The position numbers and the translations under genes are program-made. The notes under the pieces were generated by a model. The model saw only the letters and a list, made by a program, of their open reading frames with translations. It had not been told where the DNA came from and did no database searches. From positions 1-41,136 of the forward strand of contig SYDY01000084.1 in NCBI GenBank assembly GCA_005801425.1: a stretch of 41,136 nucleotides of DNA, given 5' to 3'. This document shows positions 16,215-25,360 of the stretch, piece after piece. Source of the DNA: Bdellovibrionales bacterium. Lineage in GTDB: Bacteria; Myxococcota; XYA12-FULL-58-9; SYDY01. Numbering within the stretch: position 1 is the stretch's first letter; each line of letters starts with the position of its first letter.

Positions 16215-17507
16215 GTGATGAAAAAAATAAAAGTTGCGCTTATTGGTATGGGCAACTGTGCGAAATCCCTGGTTGAGGGCGTGCAGTATTACAATGAAAA
16301 CCCAGGTGATGACGTGGGCCTCATGTATCCTTCGATTGGTGGGTACACAGCGCACGATATCGAATTTGTCTGCGGGTTTGATGTTGATGTACGCAAAGTC
16401 AACAAACCCTTTGCAGAAGCACTGCGTGCATTGCCCAATTGCGCAATGCATCACGTCGAAGCGATCACGACCGGTGAAAAACATAGCAGCATTGTCAAAG
16501 ATGCTTTTGTTTATGCAGGCCCAACCCTTGATGGTGTTGCGTCCTACATGAATGACTTTCCCGAAGAAGTTTCTTTCAGGACAGGATCTGCATCTGCTTT
16601 GACGTCTCAAGAAGTCGTTGCTGTTTTAAAGAAACATCATGTCGATGTTTTGGTGAACTATCTGCCGGTGGGTTCTGAAGAAGCAACTCGATTTTATCTC
16701 GATGCGGCCATTGTGGCCGGTGTGCATTTTATCAATTGCATTCCCACATTAATCTCCACCCATGATGCTATGCGTGTTGAACAACGGTTTATCGATGCGG
16801 GACTTACCATTGTGGGTTCTGATATGCGTTCTGCATGGGGTGCCTCCCGGCTCTCGGAAGTATTGCAGGGCGCCATGCTCGATTCGGGATTGCAAGTCAC
16901 ACAGCACATTCAGATGAACATGGCTGCGGGTTCAACCCAAGGCCAAGAAAATATAAGAACGGGCCGAACTGCCAATACGGATTTTTTGAACATGGCCAAG
17001 CCCGAAAGGCTTCAGTCAAAACATGTTTCCAAAGAAAACGTCTTGAAGGGACAAAACACCGTACGTGATGCAAGCACCGCAGGCATGACACTCTATGCGG
17101 GCCCATCGCTTACCGTGCAACAAAAGCCAGGTGGACGCTACGTGGGCTCTGATAACAAAATTGCGAATCTCGATATTGTGGCCTACGGCTTTGCCGGTGC
17201 TCGCTACGAGTTTTCGGCACGTTTGTCGGTGCAAGATTCTCCCAATTCGGGTGGTGTGGTGGTTTCAGCCATTCGCTTTTGCAAAGTGGCTTCCGAGCTC
17301 GGCATTGTTGGGTATTTGCGCGGCGCATCGGCTTGGACCCAAAAAACACCGCCGGTACAAATGACCACATCCGATGCGAAGTTTGAATGTGATGCGTTGG
17401 CACGTCGTGAACTTACAAACATGACGCGCGGACAGCTTAAAGAAAATCGACCGATTGCTGAAGCATTGCCGTATTCTATTCAAGGCAACGTGCTCGATTA
17501 CGTGTAA
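16215..17507 (+). CDS. ino1: Inositol-3-phosphate synthase
   Basis: 430 residues. The Rossmann NAD site is at the N-terminus (VALIGMGNCAKSLVEGVQYY), followed by the conserved VNYLPVGSEEATRFY region, FINCIPTLIST and GSDMRSAWGASR, corresponding to the catalytic half of prokaryotic myo-inositol-1-phosphate synthases. The enzyme converts glucose-6-phosphate to myo-inositol phosphate using NAD. The product feeds inositol lipids or compatible solutes, and in Myxococcota phosphatidylinositol-type lipids are known. It is somewhat longer than the ~370 residues of many bacterial forms. Two adjacent ATGs lie at 16218 and 16221, with GGAGGG upstream; the listed 5' end includes a GTG. No inositol phosphatase is seen nearby. 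Confidence 0.9.
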   Translation: MMKKIKVALIGMGNCAKSLVEGVQYYNENPGDDVGLMYPSIGGYTAHDIEFVCGFDVDVRKVNKPFAEALRALPNCAMHHVEAITTGEKHSSIVKDAFVYAGPTLDGVASYMNDFPEEVSFRTGSASALTSQEVVAVLKKHHVDVLVNYLPVGSEEATRFYLDAAIVAGVHFINCIPTLISTHDAMRVEQRFIDAGLTIVGSDMRSAWGASRLSEVLQGAMLDSGLQVTQHIQMNMAAGSTQGQENIRTGRTANTDFLNMAKPERLQSKHVSKENVLKGQNTVRDASTAGMTLYAGPSLTVQQKPGGRYVGSDNKIANLDIVAYGFAGARYEFSARLSVQDSPNSGGVVVSAIRFCKVASELGIVGYLRGASAWTQKTPPVQMTTSDAKFECDALARRELTNMTRGQLKENRPIAEALPYSIQGNVLDYV

Positions 17508-17557
17508 CGCCACGTTTTATTACTAATAAACTCGAATTGAGCAGGTTTCTCTTGTCG

Positions 17558-17626
17558 GGGCGGTTCGTGAACCGCCCGATAAAACTTTGATTCAAAGGCC
17601 GCAGGGGCGCTTCGCGAAGCGCCCCT
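17558..17626. repeat. Two G/C-rich palindromes
   Basis: 17558-17577 is GGGCGGTTC-GT-GAACCGCCC. 17603-17626 is a perfect 24-base palindrome whose half is AGGGGCGCTTCG. Both belong to the class of dispersed palindromes GTAGGGGCG...CGCCCCTAC seen in many bacterial genomes. They lie between the inositol-phosphate synthase and OYE genes and could also act as an RNA hairpin, though no T run follows. Confidence 0.7.
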
Positions 17627-17681
17627 ACCTATGAAAATAATTGGCACCGTGCATCATATTGGGCTGAAGTAGGAGCCACCC

Positions 17682-18749
17682 ATGACACTCTTTGAATCAA
17701 CATCTTTAGGGAAACTCAAACTTGCCAATCGCATTGTCATGGCGCCCCTGACACGTTGTCGCGCAACGAATAATATTCCCAATGATCTCATGGAAAAATA
17801 TTATGCCCAGCGCGCAACGGCAGGACTTATTATTACCGAAGGGACATCACCTTCACCCAATGGCGCGGGTTATGCACGGATCCCAGGACTTTTTAATACG
17901 GCGCAAACAGTCGGTTGGAAAAAGGTGACCGATGCGGTTCATGCACAGGGTGGTAAAATATTTTTGCAAATCATGCACACGGGTCGTGCGTCCCATCCTG
18001 CCAACATGGCGCAGGGTGCAAAAATCCTTGCACCATCACCCATCGCATTGTCCGGAAAAATATGGACAGACGCGCAAGGGCTGCAGCCTTATCCTGTGCC
18101 TGCTGAAATGACAGAAGAAGAAATCAAAAATACCATTGATGAATATGTGACATGTGCTGGACTTGCCATGGAAGCAGGTTTTGATGGTATCGAATTGCAT
18201 TCTGCCAACGGCTATTTGATGGAACAATTTTTAAACCCAGCAACGAATCAACGCAATGATATTTACGGAGGCACAGCACAAAATCGTATGCGTTTTGTGC
18301 TTGAGATCGCGCAACAATGCGCTGACAAAATTGGGGCGGAACGTGTGGGGATTCGTATCTCGCCCTATGGCGTTTTTAATGACACAGGCGCCTTTGAAGG
18401 CATCGATGCATTTTATGCAGAATTGAGTGAGAAACTCTCAGCACTTGGGCTCGTATACATCCATATTGTCGATCACAGTGCCAGGGGAGCTCCTATTGTG
18501 AGCCCTGAGGTGAAAGCGATCATACGTAAAAACTTTAAAGGAACGTATATTCTTTCAGGAAATTACGATGCACGATCTGCGGAAATGGATCTTGCAAATG
18601 GCAAAGGCGATCTGGTGGCTTTCGGAAGACCTTTTATTGCCAATCCCAATTTGGTTGCGAAAATGAAAAATAATATTGCACTCACTGAGCCCGATCCCAG
18701 TACCTTTTATTCGCAAGGCGAAAAAGGCTACAGCGACTATCCTGAATGA
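17682..18749 (+). CDS. NADH:flavin oxidoreductase, Old Yellow Enzyme family (NemA-like)
   Basis: 355 residues, full length for the family. The N-terminus LGKLKLANRIVMAPLTRCRA begins the FMN-binding TIM barrel. FLQIMHTGRASH holds the flavin-contacting stretch. The substrate His/Asn pair is in IELHSANGYLMEQFLNP. The C-terminus GDLVAFGRPFIANPNLVAK binds the FMN phosphate. OYEs reduce activated C=C bonds (N-ethylmaleimide, quinones, nitroesters) with NAD(P)H. Closest in character to NemA. AGGAG lies seven bases before the ATG. The yccF-like gene follows after 23 bases, probably on the same transcript. Confidence 0.93.
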   Translation: MTLFESTSLGKLKLANRIVMAPLTRCRATNNIPNDLMEKYYAQRATAGLIITEGTSPSPNGAGYARIPGLFNTAQTVGWKKVTDAVHAQGGKIFLQIMHTGRASHPANMAQGAKILAPSPIALSGKIWTDAQGLQPYPVPAEMTEEEIKNTIDEYVTCAGLAMEAGFDGIELHSANGYLMEQFLNPATNQRNDIYGGTAQNRMRFVLEIAQQCADKIGAERVGIRISPYGVFNDTGAFEGIDAFYAELSEKLSALGLVYIHIVDHSARGAPIVSPEVKAIIRKNFKGTYILSGNYDARSAEMDLANGKGDLVAFGRPFIANPNLVAKMKNNIALTEPDPSTFYSQGEKGYSDYPE

Positions 18750-18772
18750 CGAACATCGATTAAAAGACAACG

Positions 18773-19144
18773 ATGTCACTATTCGGTAATATTTTGTGGA
18801 TGATTTTTGGCGGGTTGCTCTCAGCCCTTGGGTATTGGATCGCAGGCTTGCTTTTGTGCTGCACCATCATAGGCATTCCCTTTGGAATACAAGCACTGCG
18901 CATGGGGCTTGCGATCCTTACGCCGTTTGGCAAACGCATCGAAAAGGATCCCGATCATCAAGGTTTTCTTGCATTGGTCTTTGATGTGATTTGGCTTGTG
19001 TTTTTTGGATGGGAAGTTGCTTTGGCTCACATCGCGTCTGCATTGGTGTGCGCAATAACTATTATAGGGATCCCATTTGCCGTACAGCACCTCAAGCTGG
19101 TGCCTGTGGCGTTGATGCCATTTATGATGCATTTGGAAGACTAG
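18773..19144 (+). CDS. yccF: YccF-family inner-membrane protein
   Basis: 123 residues with two homologous halves: ILWMIFGGLLSALGYWIAGL then TIIGIPFGIQALRMG, and VIWLVFFGWEVALAHIASAL then TIIGIPFAVQHLKL. This duplicated motif is diagnostic of YccF (DUF307). Four membrane segments are predicted. Slightly shorter than E. coli YccF (about 148 residues). Function unknown in all species. It overlaps the convergent gene at 19122 by 23 bases. Confidence 0.92.
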   Translation: MSLFGNILWMIFGGLLSALGYWIAGLLLCCTIIGIPFGIQALRMGLAILTPFGKRIEKDPDHQGFLALVFDVIWLVFFGWEVALAHIASALVCAITIIGIPFAVQHLKLVPVALMPFMMHLED

Positions 19145-19796
19145 ACCGTCGCGAATAAAGCACCAGCATTGCGGCGATACCTATCACACCCACGATCAAT
19201 GTGACGGGTAGGGTATCGGGTTGAAACGCAGCATTCACGATCAATCGTCGTTCACCCGCAATGGCGTCTGCGGGAATATCCACACGAAGTCGAAAAACAA
19301 AAACAGAAAAAATTTGCGATGCAATGGCCCAGAACACAAAGCGCATGCTGATTGCATAACAATAGGCCATGATTGCAGAAGCAATGCACGTTAAAGATAA
19401 GATCGCAGGCCACAGGGGTGGGATCCATGCGATGAGCGATTGGGCGACTCCGCTGTTGATGGGACCTTGGGTCATGGCGCCACGGGCTGCAATGATACCG
19501 AGTGCCATCATGGTGGTCATTACAATGCTGATCAGTGGCATACCAACCAACATCATCATGATACGGCGACGTACAGGCCGTTTTAGAAATACATCGGCGG
19601 CAGAACGCGCAACATCGTGAGGTTGCCCAAGTGCATGAATCGCGCGTTGTTCTATGTTGCATCTGTCGGATGAATTGTTTTCGCACGCGCTTTCAAAGTG
19701 GTCGCGTAATTCGTACACAAGACGATCAATGTAAGATCTCGGCAAGTGATAACGTACCAATGCACTTCGAAATTCATGCTCCCATGACTGAAACAT
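19122..19796 (-). CDS. Membrane protein paired with a PadR regulator
   Basis: 224 residues. The soluble N-terminal ~75 residues (YIDRLVYELRDHFESACEN, then ALGQPHDVARSAADVFL) resemble the short cytoplasmic prefix domain found before membrane regions in PadR-controlled genes (DUF1700-like or permease-prefix type). Four to five hydrophobic segments follow. Its start overlaps the PadR gene by 23 bases, so the two are translated together. Such pairs often control membrane stress or export functions. I cannot name the specific family. Confidence 0.65.
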   Translation of the reverse strand: MFQSWEHEFRSALVRYHLPRSYIDRLVYELRDHFESACENNSSDRCNIEQRAIHALGQPHDVARSAADVFLKRPVRRRIMMMLVGMPLISIVMTTMMALGIIAARGAMTQGPINSGVAQSLIAWIPPLWPAILSLTCIASAIMAYCYAISMRFVFWAIASQIFSVFVFRLRVDIPADAIAGERRLIVNAAFQPDTLPVTLIVGVIGIAAMLVLYSRRSSLPNAS

Positions 19797-20127
19797 TTTC
19801 TCCTCCTTTTAAAATATTTCCAACAGCGGTTGTGATTGTTTGCCAACCTGATGCCATGCGTTTGAGCTGTGTCCTACCCTTTGCGGTGGTGCGGTAGTAT
19901 CGACGCAGGCGGCCGTTAACACGGTCTTCACGTGCTTTAAGTAACCCGCGTTGTTCTAAATCGTGGAGGAGGGGATACACAGTACCTTCGCTGAAGCGAA
20001 GTACATCACCCCCTGTGGTGTGCAAATGTTGCATGAGCTCGTAACCATACAACTCGTGACGCGAAAGAAGTGTGAGCACCAAAAGCTCGGGAACACCTTG
20101 GATGAATGGGGTGTGGGTCGTTATCAT
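19774..20127 (-). CDS. PadR-family transcriptional regulator
   Basis: 117 residues, the size of PadR subfamily 2. The winged-helix signature is complete: LLVLTLLSRHELYGYELMQH, SEGTVYPLLHDLEQRGLL, then the wing RRYYRTTAKGR. The short C-terminal helix is for dimerisation. PadR proteins are repressors released by small hydrophobic ligands or stress. It overlaps and precedes the membrane gene 19122-19796, its likely partner and target, and autoregulation is usual for the family. Confidence 0.93.
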   Translation of the reverse strand: MITTHTPFIQGVPELLVLTLLSRHELYGYELMQHLHTTGGDVLRFSEGTVYPLLHDLEQRGLLKAREDRVNGRLRRYYRTTAKGRTQLKRMASGWQTITTAVGNILKGGENVSVMGA

Positions 20128-20158
20128 TTTGGAGTGATGCCTCGGATATCGAGGTATG

Positions 20159-20983
20159 TCAAATTTTCGGTTGCGGTGAGAGATGCAGCCTCGTTATTTC
20201 CGCTCCGACAAAAAGAATGACGGCTGAGTAATAGACCCACGTCAATAAAACGACGAGTGAACCGGCCGCACCATAGGACGATCCCACAGCACTTCGACCG
20301 AGATACAATCCTATGAGTGTTTTACCGATTGAAAATAGGATAGAGGTGGCGCAGCCTCCCCATAGGGCACTTGTCCATCCAATTTTTACATCCGGAAAAT
20401 ATTTAAATAAAACAGTAAAAAGTGCGGCAAATACGGCAATGCTCACACCAAAGTTCAAGATTTCCCAGTGCTGTCCTTCCCGTGAAAAAAAGAAAGCAAT
20501 CACCGAACTTGCAAGCAAAGAAACCAACGCCAAAAATCCTAAAGTAAGCACGATGCCCATCGAGAGCAATCTTTTTTGAAACCAACCCCAAGCACGCGAG
20601 GTGCTTGGGGAGGTGGCTTCTAAAATGACATTCAATGAGGATTGAAGCTGCACAAAAACACCCCCGGCTGTAAAAATGAGAAACAAGATACTTAGAATAC
20701 CTGCGATAGTGCTCGCCTCAATTTCATCGTGGGAACTTTGAATGATCGCATCGATAGCAACAGCCGCCTGATCGCCCAACAGGTTGTGTATTTGGTTCAC
20801 CAATTGGGCTTCTGCGTCTTTCCCAAGAAGACTCGCGAAAGAGAGTGTGATCACGAGTAAGGGCGCCAGTGACAGCGTGGTGTAAAATGCCAAGGCTGCT
20901 GCCAAGGTGAGTACGTCGTGTTTATGAAAGTGTATCACCAATTGTGAAAATACTGTTTTCAGGGTGCTAAGACGATTGGTCAT
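20159..20983 (-). CDS. YihY/BrkB-family inner-membrane protein
   Basis: 274 residues. Conserved features of the YihY/BrkB family (PF03631) are present: LTLAAALAFYTTLSLAPLL near the N-terminus, AGGVFVQLQSSLNVILEA, FKYFPDVKIGWTSALWGG, and GSSYGAAGSLVVLLTWVYYS followed by FVGAEITR. Six membrane segments. The family was once misnamed ribonuclease BN. Its role is unproven, perhaps lipid or envelope related. The gene ends 31 bases before the PadR gene, same strand. Confidence 0.93.
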   Translation of the reverse strand: MTNRLSTLKTVFSQLVIHFHKHDVLTLAAALAFYTTLSLAPLLVITLSFASLLGKDAEAQLVNQIHNLLGDQAAVAIDAIIQSSHDEIEASTIAGILSILFLIFTAGGVFVQLQSSLNVILEATSPSTSRAWGWFQKRLLSMGIVLTLGFLALVSLLASSVIAFFFSREGQHWEILNFGVSIAVFAALFTVLFKYFPDVKIGWTSALWGGCATSILFSIGKTLIGLYLGRSAVGSSYGAAGSLVVLLTWVYYSAVILFVGAEITRLHLSPQPKI

Positions 20984-21014
20984 GTTTTACGTTTCCTTGT
21001 CCTCGAGAAATACT

Positions 21015-21232
21015 GGGGACATGCTCGGGCGTGTCATCATTTAGCCAACACGCACCATTTGGTCTCTTTTTTCGCCTCACTTTGTCGCTCGGCGCTCAAC
21101 ATATAGAACATATTATCTCGGCCTCGCTCCTCGTGAGCCCAAAAAATACCCTCAAATGGCACTGTTTTGGTAAATGATGACACGCCCTGCTTTACCGCGT
21201 CATAAACCAAACAATAAAAGAAAAGCATGGGC
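21015..21232 (+). repeat. Duplicated upstream region of the cupin gene, interrupted by a MITE
   Basis: GGGGACATGCT (21015-21025) and, after the MITE, CTTTACCGCGTCAT with following sequence to about 21232 match 22617-22672 (GGGGACATGCT-A-CTTTACCGCGTCAT...). The similarity reaches the cupin start codon: ATGGGCATAAAACGGATT here, ATGCCCATCGAAAAAATT there. It appears to be a decayed duplicate of the cupin 5' end, now upstream of a lipoprotein gene. Confidence 0.6.
21028..21186. mobile_element. 159-bp MITE (family A, full form)
   Basis: It begins GGCGTGTCATCATTTAGCCA and ends with the matching inverted repeat TTGGTAAATGATGACACGCC. No coding capacity. The left 50 bases match the 68-bp element at 4571-4638; the core resembles the family-B element at 7498-7654. 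Flanks are CTCG and CTGC, so no perfect target duplication is visible here, unlike the other two elements. The surrounding sequence is duplicated without the element at 22617-22670, which shows the insertion point. Confidence 0.78.
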
Positions 21233-21309
21233 ATAAAACGGATTGAGGTCTATCTATGCTTCTGCAATAAACAAGCGATGAAGGTTAGAAGGCGTATAGA
21301 ATTTATGCC

Positions 21310-22544
21310 ATGATAGCATCCTGGCAGCGCTTTTGTTTTATTATGCTCTTGGGCTTGTGCGCATGTGATAAAAGCTCATCGGATACGCAGACCCCCAGAA
21401 GCGACGATGGTATTTGCGAAGTCAGCGAAGATGACAATCGTACCATTACCATCCACTGTCCGAACAGCGAAGTTCAATTTCAATACCCCAACGCCTTTCC
21501 CACCGCGACGGATCTGACCATTACCCCCGATCCTCTTCGCGCAGCGCCGGATACTGCACATGCCATGCAACCACCGCCGATGGAAATGACGATACGGTCA
21601 CCGTCACTTACAAACTTTTAACGGGCACTGCGGGCATGGAAAGCGACACAGGTGTATTCGAGCATGTAACGGATGCTCTGAGACTGTCCGGCCAAGGGGG
21701 CGAATATCTGATGTGCGAAGCACAGCTCGACGATGGGAACGGTGGTGTCACTTTGGCTCATCACGGCATCGTTCTCAATTATCCACCCAAAAGCCTCGTG
21801 ATGACGACATCGACTCACGGAGATGTGCTGCACACAAGCGAGCCCACGTGCACGGCAACGGCTACCGACCAAGACAACGACGAACTCAGCTACAGCTATA
21901 CGTGGTTAGACGACGACGATAACATTGTGGGAACGGGATCTACATACACAACAGATCAACAAGAAATCATCACGCGTGAGCTCCTGAATTTGACGTGCCG
22001 AGTTTCCGTGAACGATGGTGCACAAATTGTGGTGCAATCCGAATACGTGGGGGGATTGGCCGGATCCGACCGTGGAATTACGGGAGAGCAAGGCTCAGGC
22101 CAAGAGGGTAATTATAAAATTTTAGGTTTCAGTGCTTATCCGACGGAAACCATCGCCATCGATGCCATCGGCGCTTTCGACGCACGCCAAACGGGAATTC
22201 ATTACGGATACACCATGGACGTGGTCATTTATAAAAACGATATCAAGATCGAGACGGTACACGTTGGTCGAGACAGTCCGTTGATTGCGGGGTATCGCTA
22301 CGCATTGCTCGATGCACCCCTTACATTTGCATCTACAGATAAGCTCACCATTTTGGGTGGTTTTTCGGGTCCTGCATGGGCAGCATCGGAAACCGGGATT
22401 TCATTTAACAACAAGCTTACCAACATCACGGCAGAGACCGGGGATTTCCCCCAAGGTTCGGGATTTCCCATGCCCGAGGCGCCCATCGGCAATGCTTCTC
22501 AAATGAATTTGCATAGCTATCTCAGCACGAATTTTTTATTTTGA
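21310..22544 (+). pseudogene. Lipoprotein with Ig-like repeats, broken by one frameshift
   Basis: ATG 21310 opens a lipoprotein signal (FIMLLGLCAC, lipobox LCAC). This frame reads well to about 21550 (DLTITPDPLRAAPDT) but then loses protein character and stops at 21621. The +2 frame from about 21555 continues smoothly (CTCHATTADGNDDTVTVTYK) to the stop at 22544. Joined, it is a protein of about 410 residues. It has two related segments of Ig/cadherin-like type: CTCHATTADGNDDTVTV and CTATATDQDNDELSYSYTW. A longer C-terminal domain follows (GFSAYPTETIAIDAIGAFD). The ATG at 21636 that would give a 302-residue protein lacks a signal and is unlikely to be a true start. Either a recent mutation or a sequencing error. 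No named family. Confidence 0.7.
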
Positions 22545-22665
22545 TTGGTGGTGACGGACATTTTGGCGAGATAGGGCAAATGCTTTGATATGAGATGCAA
22601 TGGCCCTGGATATACGGGGGACATGCTACTTTACCGCGTCATTAGCCACACGATAAAATAGAATC

Positions 22666-23031
22666 ATGCCCATCGAAAAAATTAATTGCGCCGAAAAATT
22701 TGCGTTGTTTCAAGAATATTGGACGCCCAAAATCGTGGGCGAACTCAATGACGCGCATATCAAATTCGCCAAAATGAAAGGTGAATTTACCTGGCATCAC
22801 CACGACAACGAAGATGAGTTGTTTTTTGTGATCAAAGGCACGCTTACCATCAAGCTGCGTGACAAAGATCTGTCTCTTGGTGAGGGTGATTTTTGTATTA
22901 TCCCAAAAGGCGTTGAGCACCTTCCTGTCGCCGATGAAGAAGTGCATGTCATGCTGATAGAACCCAAATCAACGCGCAATACGGGCAATGTTGCGAACGA
23001 GAAAACGGTGGAGAAGCTTGATTGGATTTAG
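22666..23031 (+). CDS. Cupin-domain protein
   Basis: 121 residues forming a single cupin barrel. Metal-binding motif 1 is WHHHDNEDELFFVIKG (His44-46, Glu51). Motif 2 is FCIIPKGVEHLPVAD with His84. Small stand-alone cupins bind a divalent metal and act as isomerases, dioxygenases or sugar-binding proteins; the substrate cannot be inferred. Its upstream region, including the start codon, has a decayed duplicate at about 21187-21232. The ribosome-binding site is weak. Confidence 0.9.
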   Translation: MPIEKINCAEKFALFQEYWTPKIVGELNDAHIKFAKMKGEFTWHHHDNEDELFFVIKGTLTIKLRDKDLSLGEGDFCIIPKGVEHLPVADEEVHVMLIEPKSTRNTGNVANEKTVEKLDWI

Positions 23032-23192
23032 GTCGCATTACAGCGGTACTCGAAGATATGATGTGGTCAATATGTTTGCATTGGGCCCGTTTTGTTTCAG
23101 ATCCGATGATATCGTTTGGGTCCTTAATGATATTGTAAGAGACTGTCTCAATTCATTGGTACAGGAGAATAAAGTAGTTATATTTTATTCTG

Positions 23193-25334
23193 ATGCCAAA
23201 GGTCGTGAAAAGTGTCGCTGGTCTCGAAACGCCTCAGCAGCCACAAGAGGATCAGGGTATTTCGCAGCCAGCGCGTGGTATGCCCACAAACAGAGGCGAC
23301 GGATTTGATCGTGAATTTGAGCCCAGTGGAGAGCTTCCATCGTCGCGGCTGGTTGCTGCTGCAGAGAAGCAAGCACGGCGAGTCTCCACAGCGCCAGTAG
23401 TACCGGAATTACCACAAGAACTCGCTAAAAAGGTAAGTTCGGTTCCTACTGATAGCTCTAAAATGCGTGCGCTCATTGAGCCAGCAGACCTCACCGATCC
23501 AGTGCGATTTCAGAAGGTACTTAACGGCATCCTCAGCGATAAGGCGAGTGCAATCCCGGCGGGGCAAAGTGTTGAGACGGCTTCAGTTAAAGCTGCCATC
23601 GCGGTGGAGGCGATGCATGAGCTTCTTCGGGCGCCATTGGTCGAAGAGAGAATAGCCAATAACCCGACACTTTTGTTTTGGCGGGAACAGGCAGCCGTCG
23701 ACATTCTCAACGTACTTCGTGATCTTAAGGATCCTCCTGAGGATTTTCCACACAAGAAACCATTGCCAACCAGATATCCATGGATGGGTACGCATCGCGC
23801 ATTAGAAAATGCGAATCGCTTCTTGACAGCGGTATTCAGCTCACCATCAACCACGGACTTTCGACCGTCGGATGTAACTTTCGTCCCCATGAATGCGGCG
23901 GACGGGATGAAGCAACAGCAGGCTGTTGTAAAACGCCTGACAGAGGCTCCTCTTGCGGAATACTCTCGACTGAGCGCGATTCTCAAAAAGGATCAAAATG
24001 CACCGTTTGAAGAGGTCTTTATCGGTGGCGTGGCAGTGCTGCTGGGAGCTCTGGGGAGTGAGGACGTTGTAAATTTTGCGCGACAGGATCCAGCATTTGC
24101 ACGCCTTCATCAACGGGCATGGACAGTTCTACAAGATGCGAAGAACAACGGATGTCCCTATATGGACACTCTGTTGGCGTTTAACGAGGCCGTTTCGGCT
24201 TTGGATATCATGCAGCGAGCAGTTTCCAAGGGTTCTTCAGAACTCGTACCCGAACCACTTTATCACGCGTTTCGCTATGGCTATCATGAGCACCAACTCA
24301 TTTCTGGGATACCAGAACATTTAATCCTACCCTTAGCAGCCCCTGTTGGCGCAACCGATCTTCTTAAGCTTTGTGGCATTCCCATCGGCGTTGTTGGAAT
24401 TCATCCCGAGATAACACGCGTCGATGCGCATGTGCAGACGTCACGGGAATTCTGGCTCCACGACATTAATCATGCACGCCGGATGTTTGCCTTTAAGCAA
24501 GAAGAGTTTGAGGCGCTCAAGGAAGCGAAAATTAAGCAGGCAGTCACCGATGAGGAGAAGGTGGCGGCGCAAAGCTATTCGTTTGATGCCTTCGTCCAGG
24601 GATCTGCGGAATTTGTTGAGAGATCTATTTTGCCGCTGATTGACACGAATCGATCTCTTCAGCTTTCACCCGATGAAATTGCTGAGCGGCGCCTCATAAA
24701 GATGATCTTCTTCGAGATATTGCATGAAGATGCACTGGCGCCAACACAGCGTGCGATTTGTGAGGCGATGCTTCGACCTCCTGGTGCTCCCAGTCCTTTC
24801 GAGCATCGCAGTGATGACCAACGTAAAGTAACCTACTACATGCAAGCTGGCGCTGCGATAGCGCCATTTGTGGTTACGAAGTTGGGAGGTGCTTTTTACG
24901 ATGAACCAGGGGATCGTAAAGCCTATATCGTTCCAATGAGTCACAGAACACCGGAAGCGGTTGTGCGGGCGATGAACAGAATCGCTAAGCACTTCGGGGT
25001 GGAAAGTCTGGAGGACTATGCTCGGGATCAAGGGGGTATGCCAGCTGCAGCACTTCTAGAGGCCCTTGCGGCTGCTAAGACGGCGGCTGAACTCAATATC
25101 GATGAAACAACAGTCGAGGTGGATGAAGAACAACTGGCAAAAGGCAAGGAGGATCCTGCTTATAAAAATCTAGGCACATCCATCTTCTCTGCCGCCGCCG
25201 GCCCTCCAGTGTCTGCTGCCGACGGTCCTCCTGAAAAACGCCTATTTTTCAAAAATTTATATGTTCGTGTTTTGGAGAAGTTAGCGAGCGAAGAGAGAGG
25301 CAGGAAAAGGGAAAAACCTGGAATCGGTGGCTGA
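23193..25334 (+). CDS. Large orphan protein, predicted cytoplasmic
   Basis: 713 residues, no signal peptide or membrane segment. Residues 1-90 are low in hydrophobics and rich in Pro, Gln and Glu (disordered). The middle is alpha-helical. Around residues 420-430 the sequence FWLHDINHARRMFAF contains His423-Asp424...His427, an HDxxH arrangement that could bind metal. The tail is Ala/Glu rich, then KRLFFKNLYVRVLEKL and a basic end. I do not recognise a family. AGGAGA lies 25 bases before the ATG, too far to be a normal ribosome site. A disordered N-terminus, large size and lack of homology are typical of secreted effectors of host-associated bacteria, but that is speculation. Codon use looks like its neighbours. 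Confidence 0.7.
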   Translation: MPKVVKSVAGLETPQQPQEDQGISQPARGMPTNRGDGFDREFEPSGELPSSRLVAAAEKQARRVSTAPVVPELPQELAKKVSSVPTDSSKMRALIEPADLTDPVRFQKVLNGILSDKASAIPAGQSVETASVKAAIAVEAMHELLRAPLVEERIANNPTLLFWREQAAVDILNVLRDLKDPPEDFPHKKPLPTRYPWMGTHRALENANRFLTAVFSSPSTTDFRPSDVTFVPMNAADGMKQQQAVVKRLTEAPLAEYSRLSAILKKDQNAPFEEVFIGGVAVLLGALGSEDVVNFARQDPAFARLHQRAWTVLQDAKNNGCPYMDTLLAFNEAVSALDIMQRAVSKGSSELVPEPLYHAFRYGYHEHQLISGIPEHLILPLAAPVGATDLLKLCGIPIGVVGIHPEITRVDAHVQTSREFWLHDINHARRMFAFKQEEFEALKEAKIKQAVTDEEKVAAQSYSFDAFVQGSAEFVERSILPLIDTNRSLQLSPDEIAERRLIKMIFFEILHEDALAPTQRAICEAMLRPPGAPSPFEHRSDDQRKVTYYMQAGAAIAPFVVTKLGGAFYDEPGDRKAYIVPMSHRTPEAVVRAMNRIAKHFGVESLEDYARDQGGMPAAALLEALAAAKTAAELNIDETTVEVDEEQLAKGKEDPAYKNLGTSIFSAAAGPPVSAADGPPEKRLFFKNLYVRVLEKLASEERGRKREKPGIGG

Positions 25335-25360
25335 GATCTGTGTTTTGAATCTTTTTTTAA

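Noticed and set aside
21037-21234. 65-codon minus-strand frame across the MITE
   Set aside because: It lies almost wholly inside the non-coding inverted-repeat element.
22988-23308. 106-codon frame following the cupin gene
   Set aside because: Overlaps the cupin end and the start of the 713-residue gene in another frame; composition rich in Arg, Ser and Trp typical of a shadow frame.
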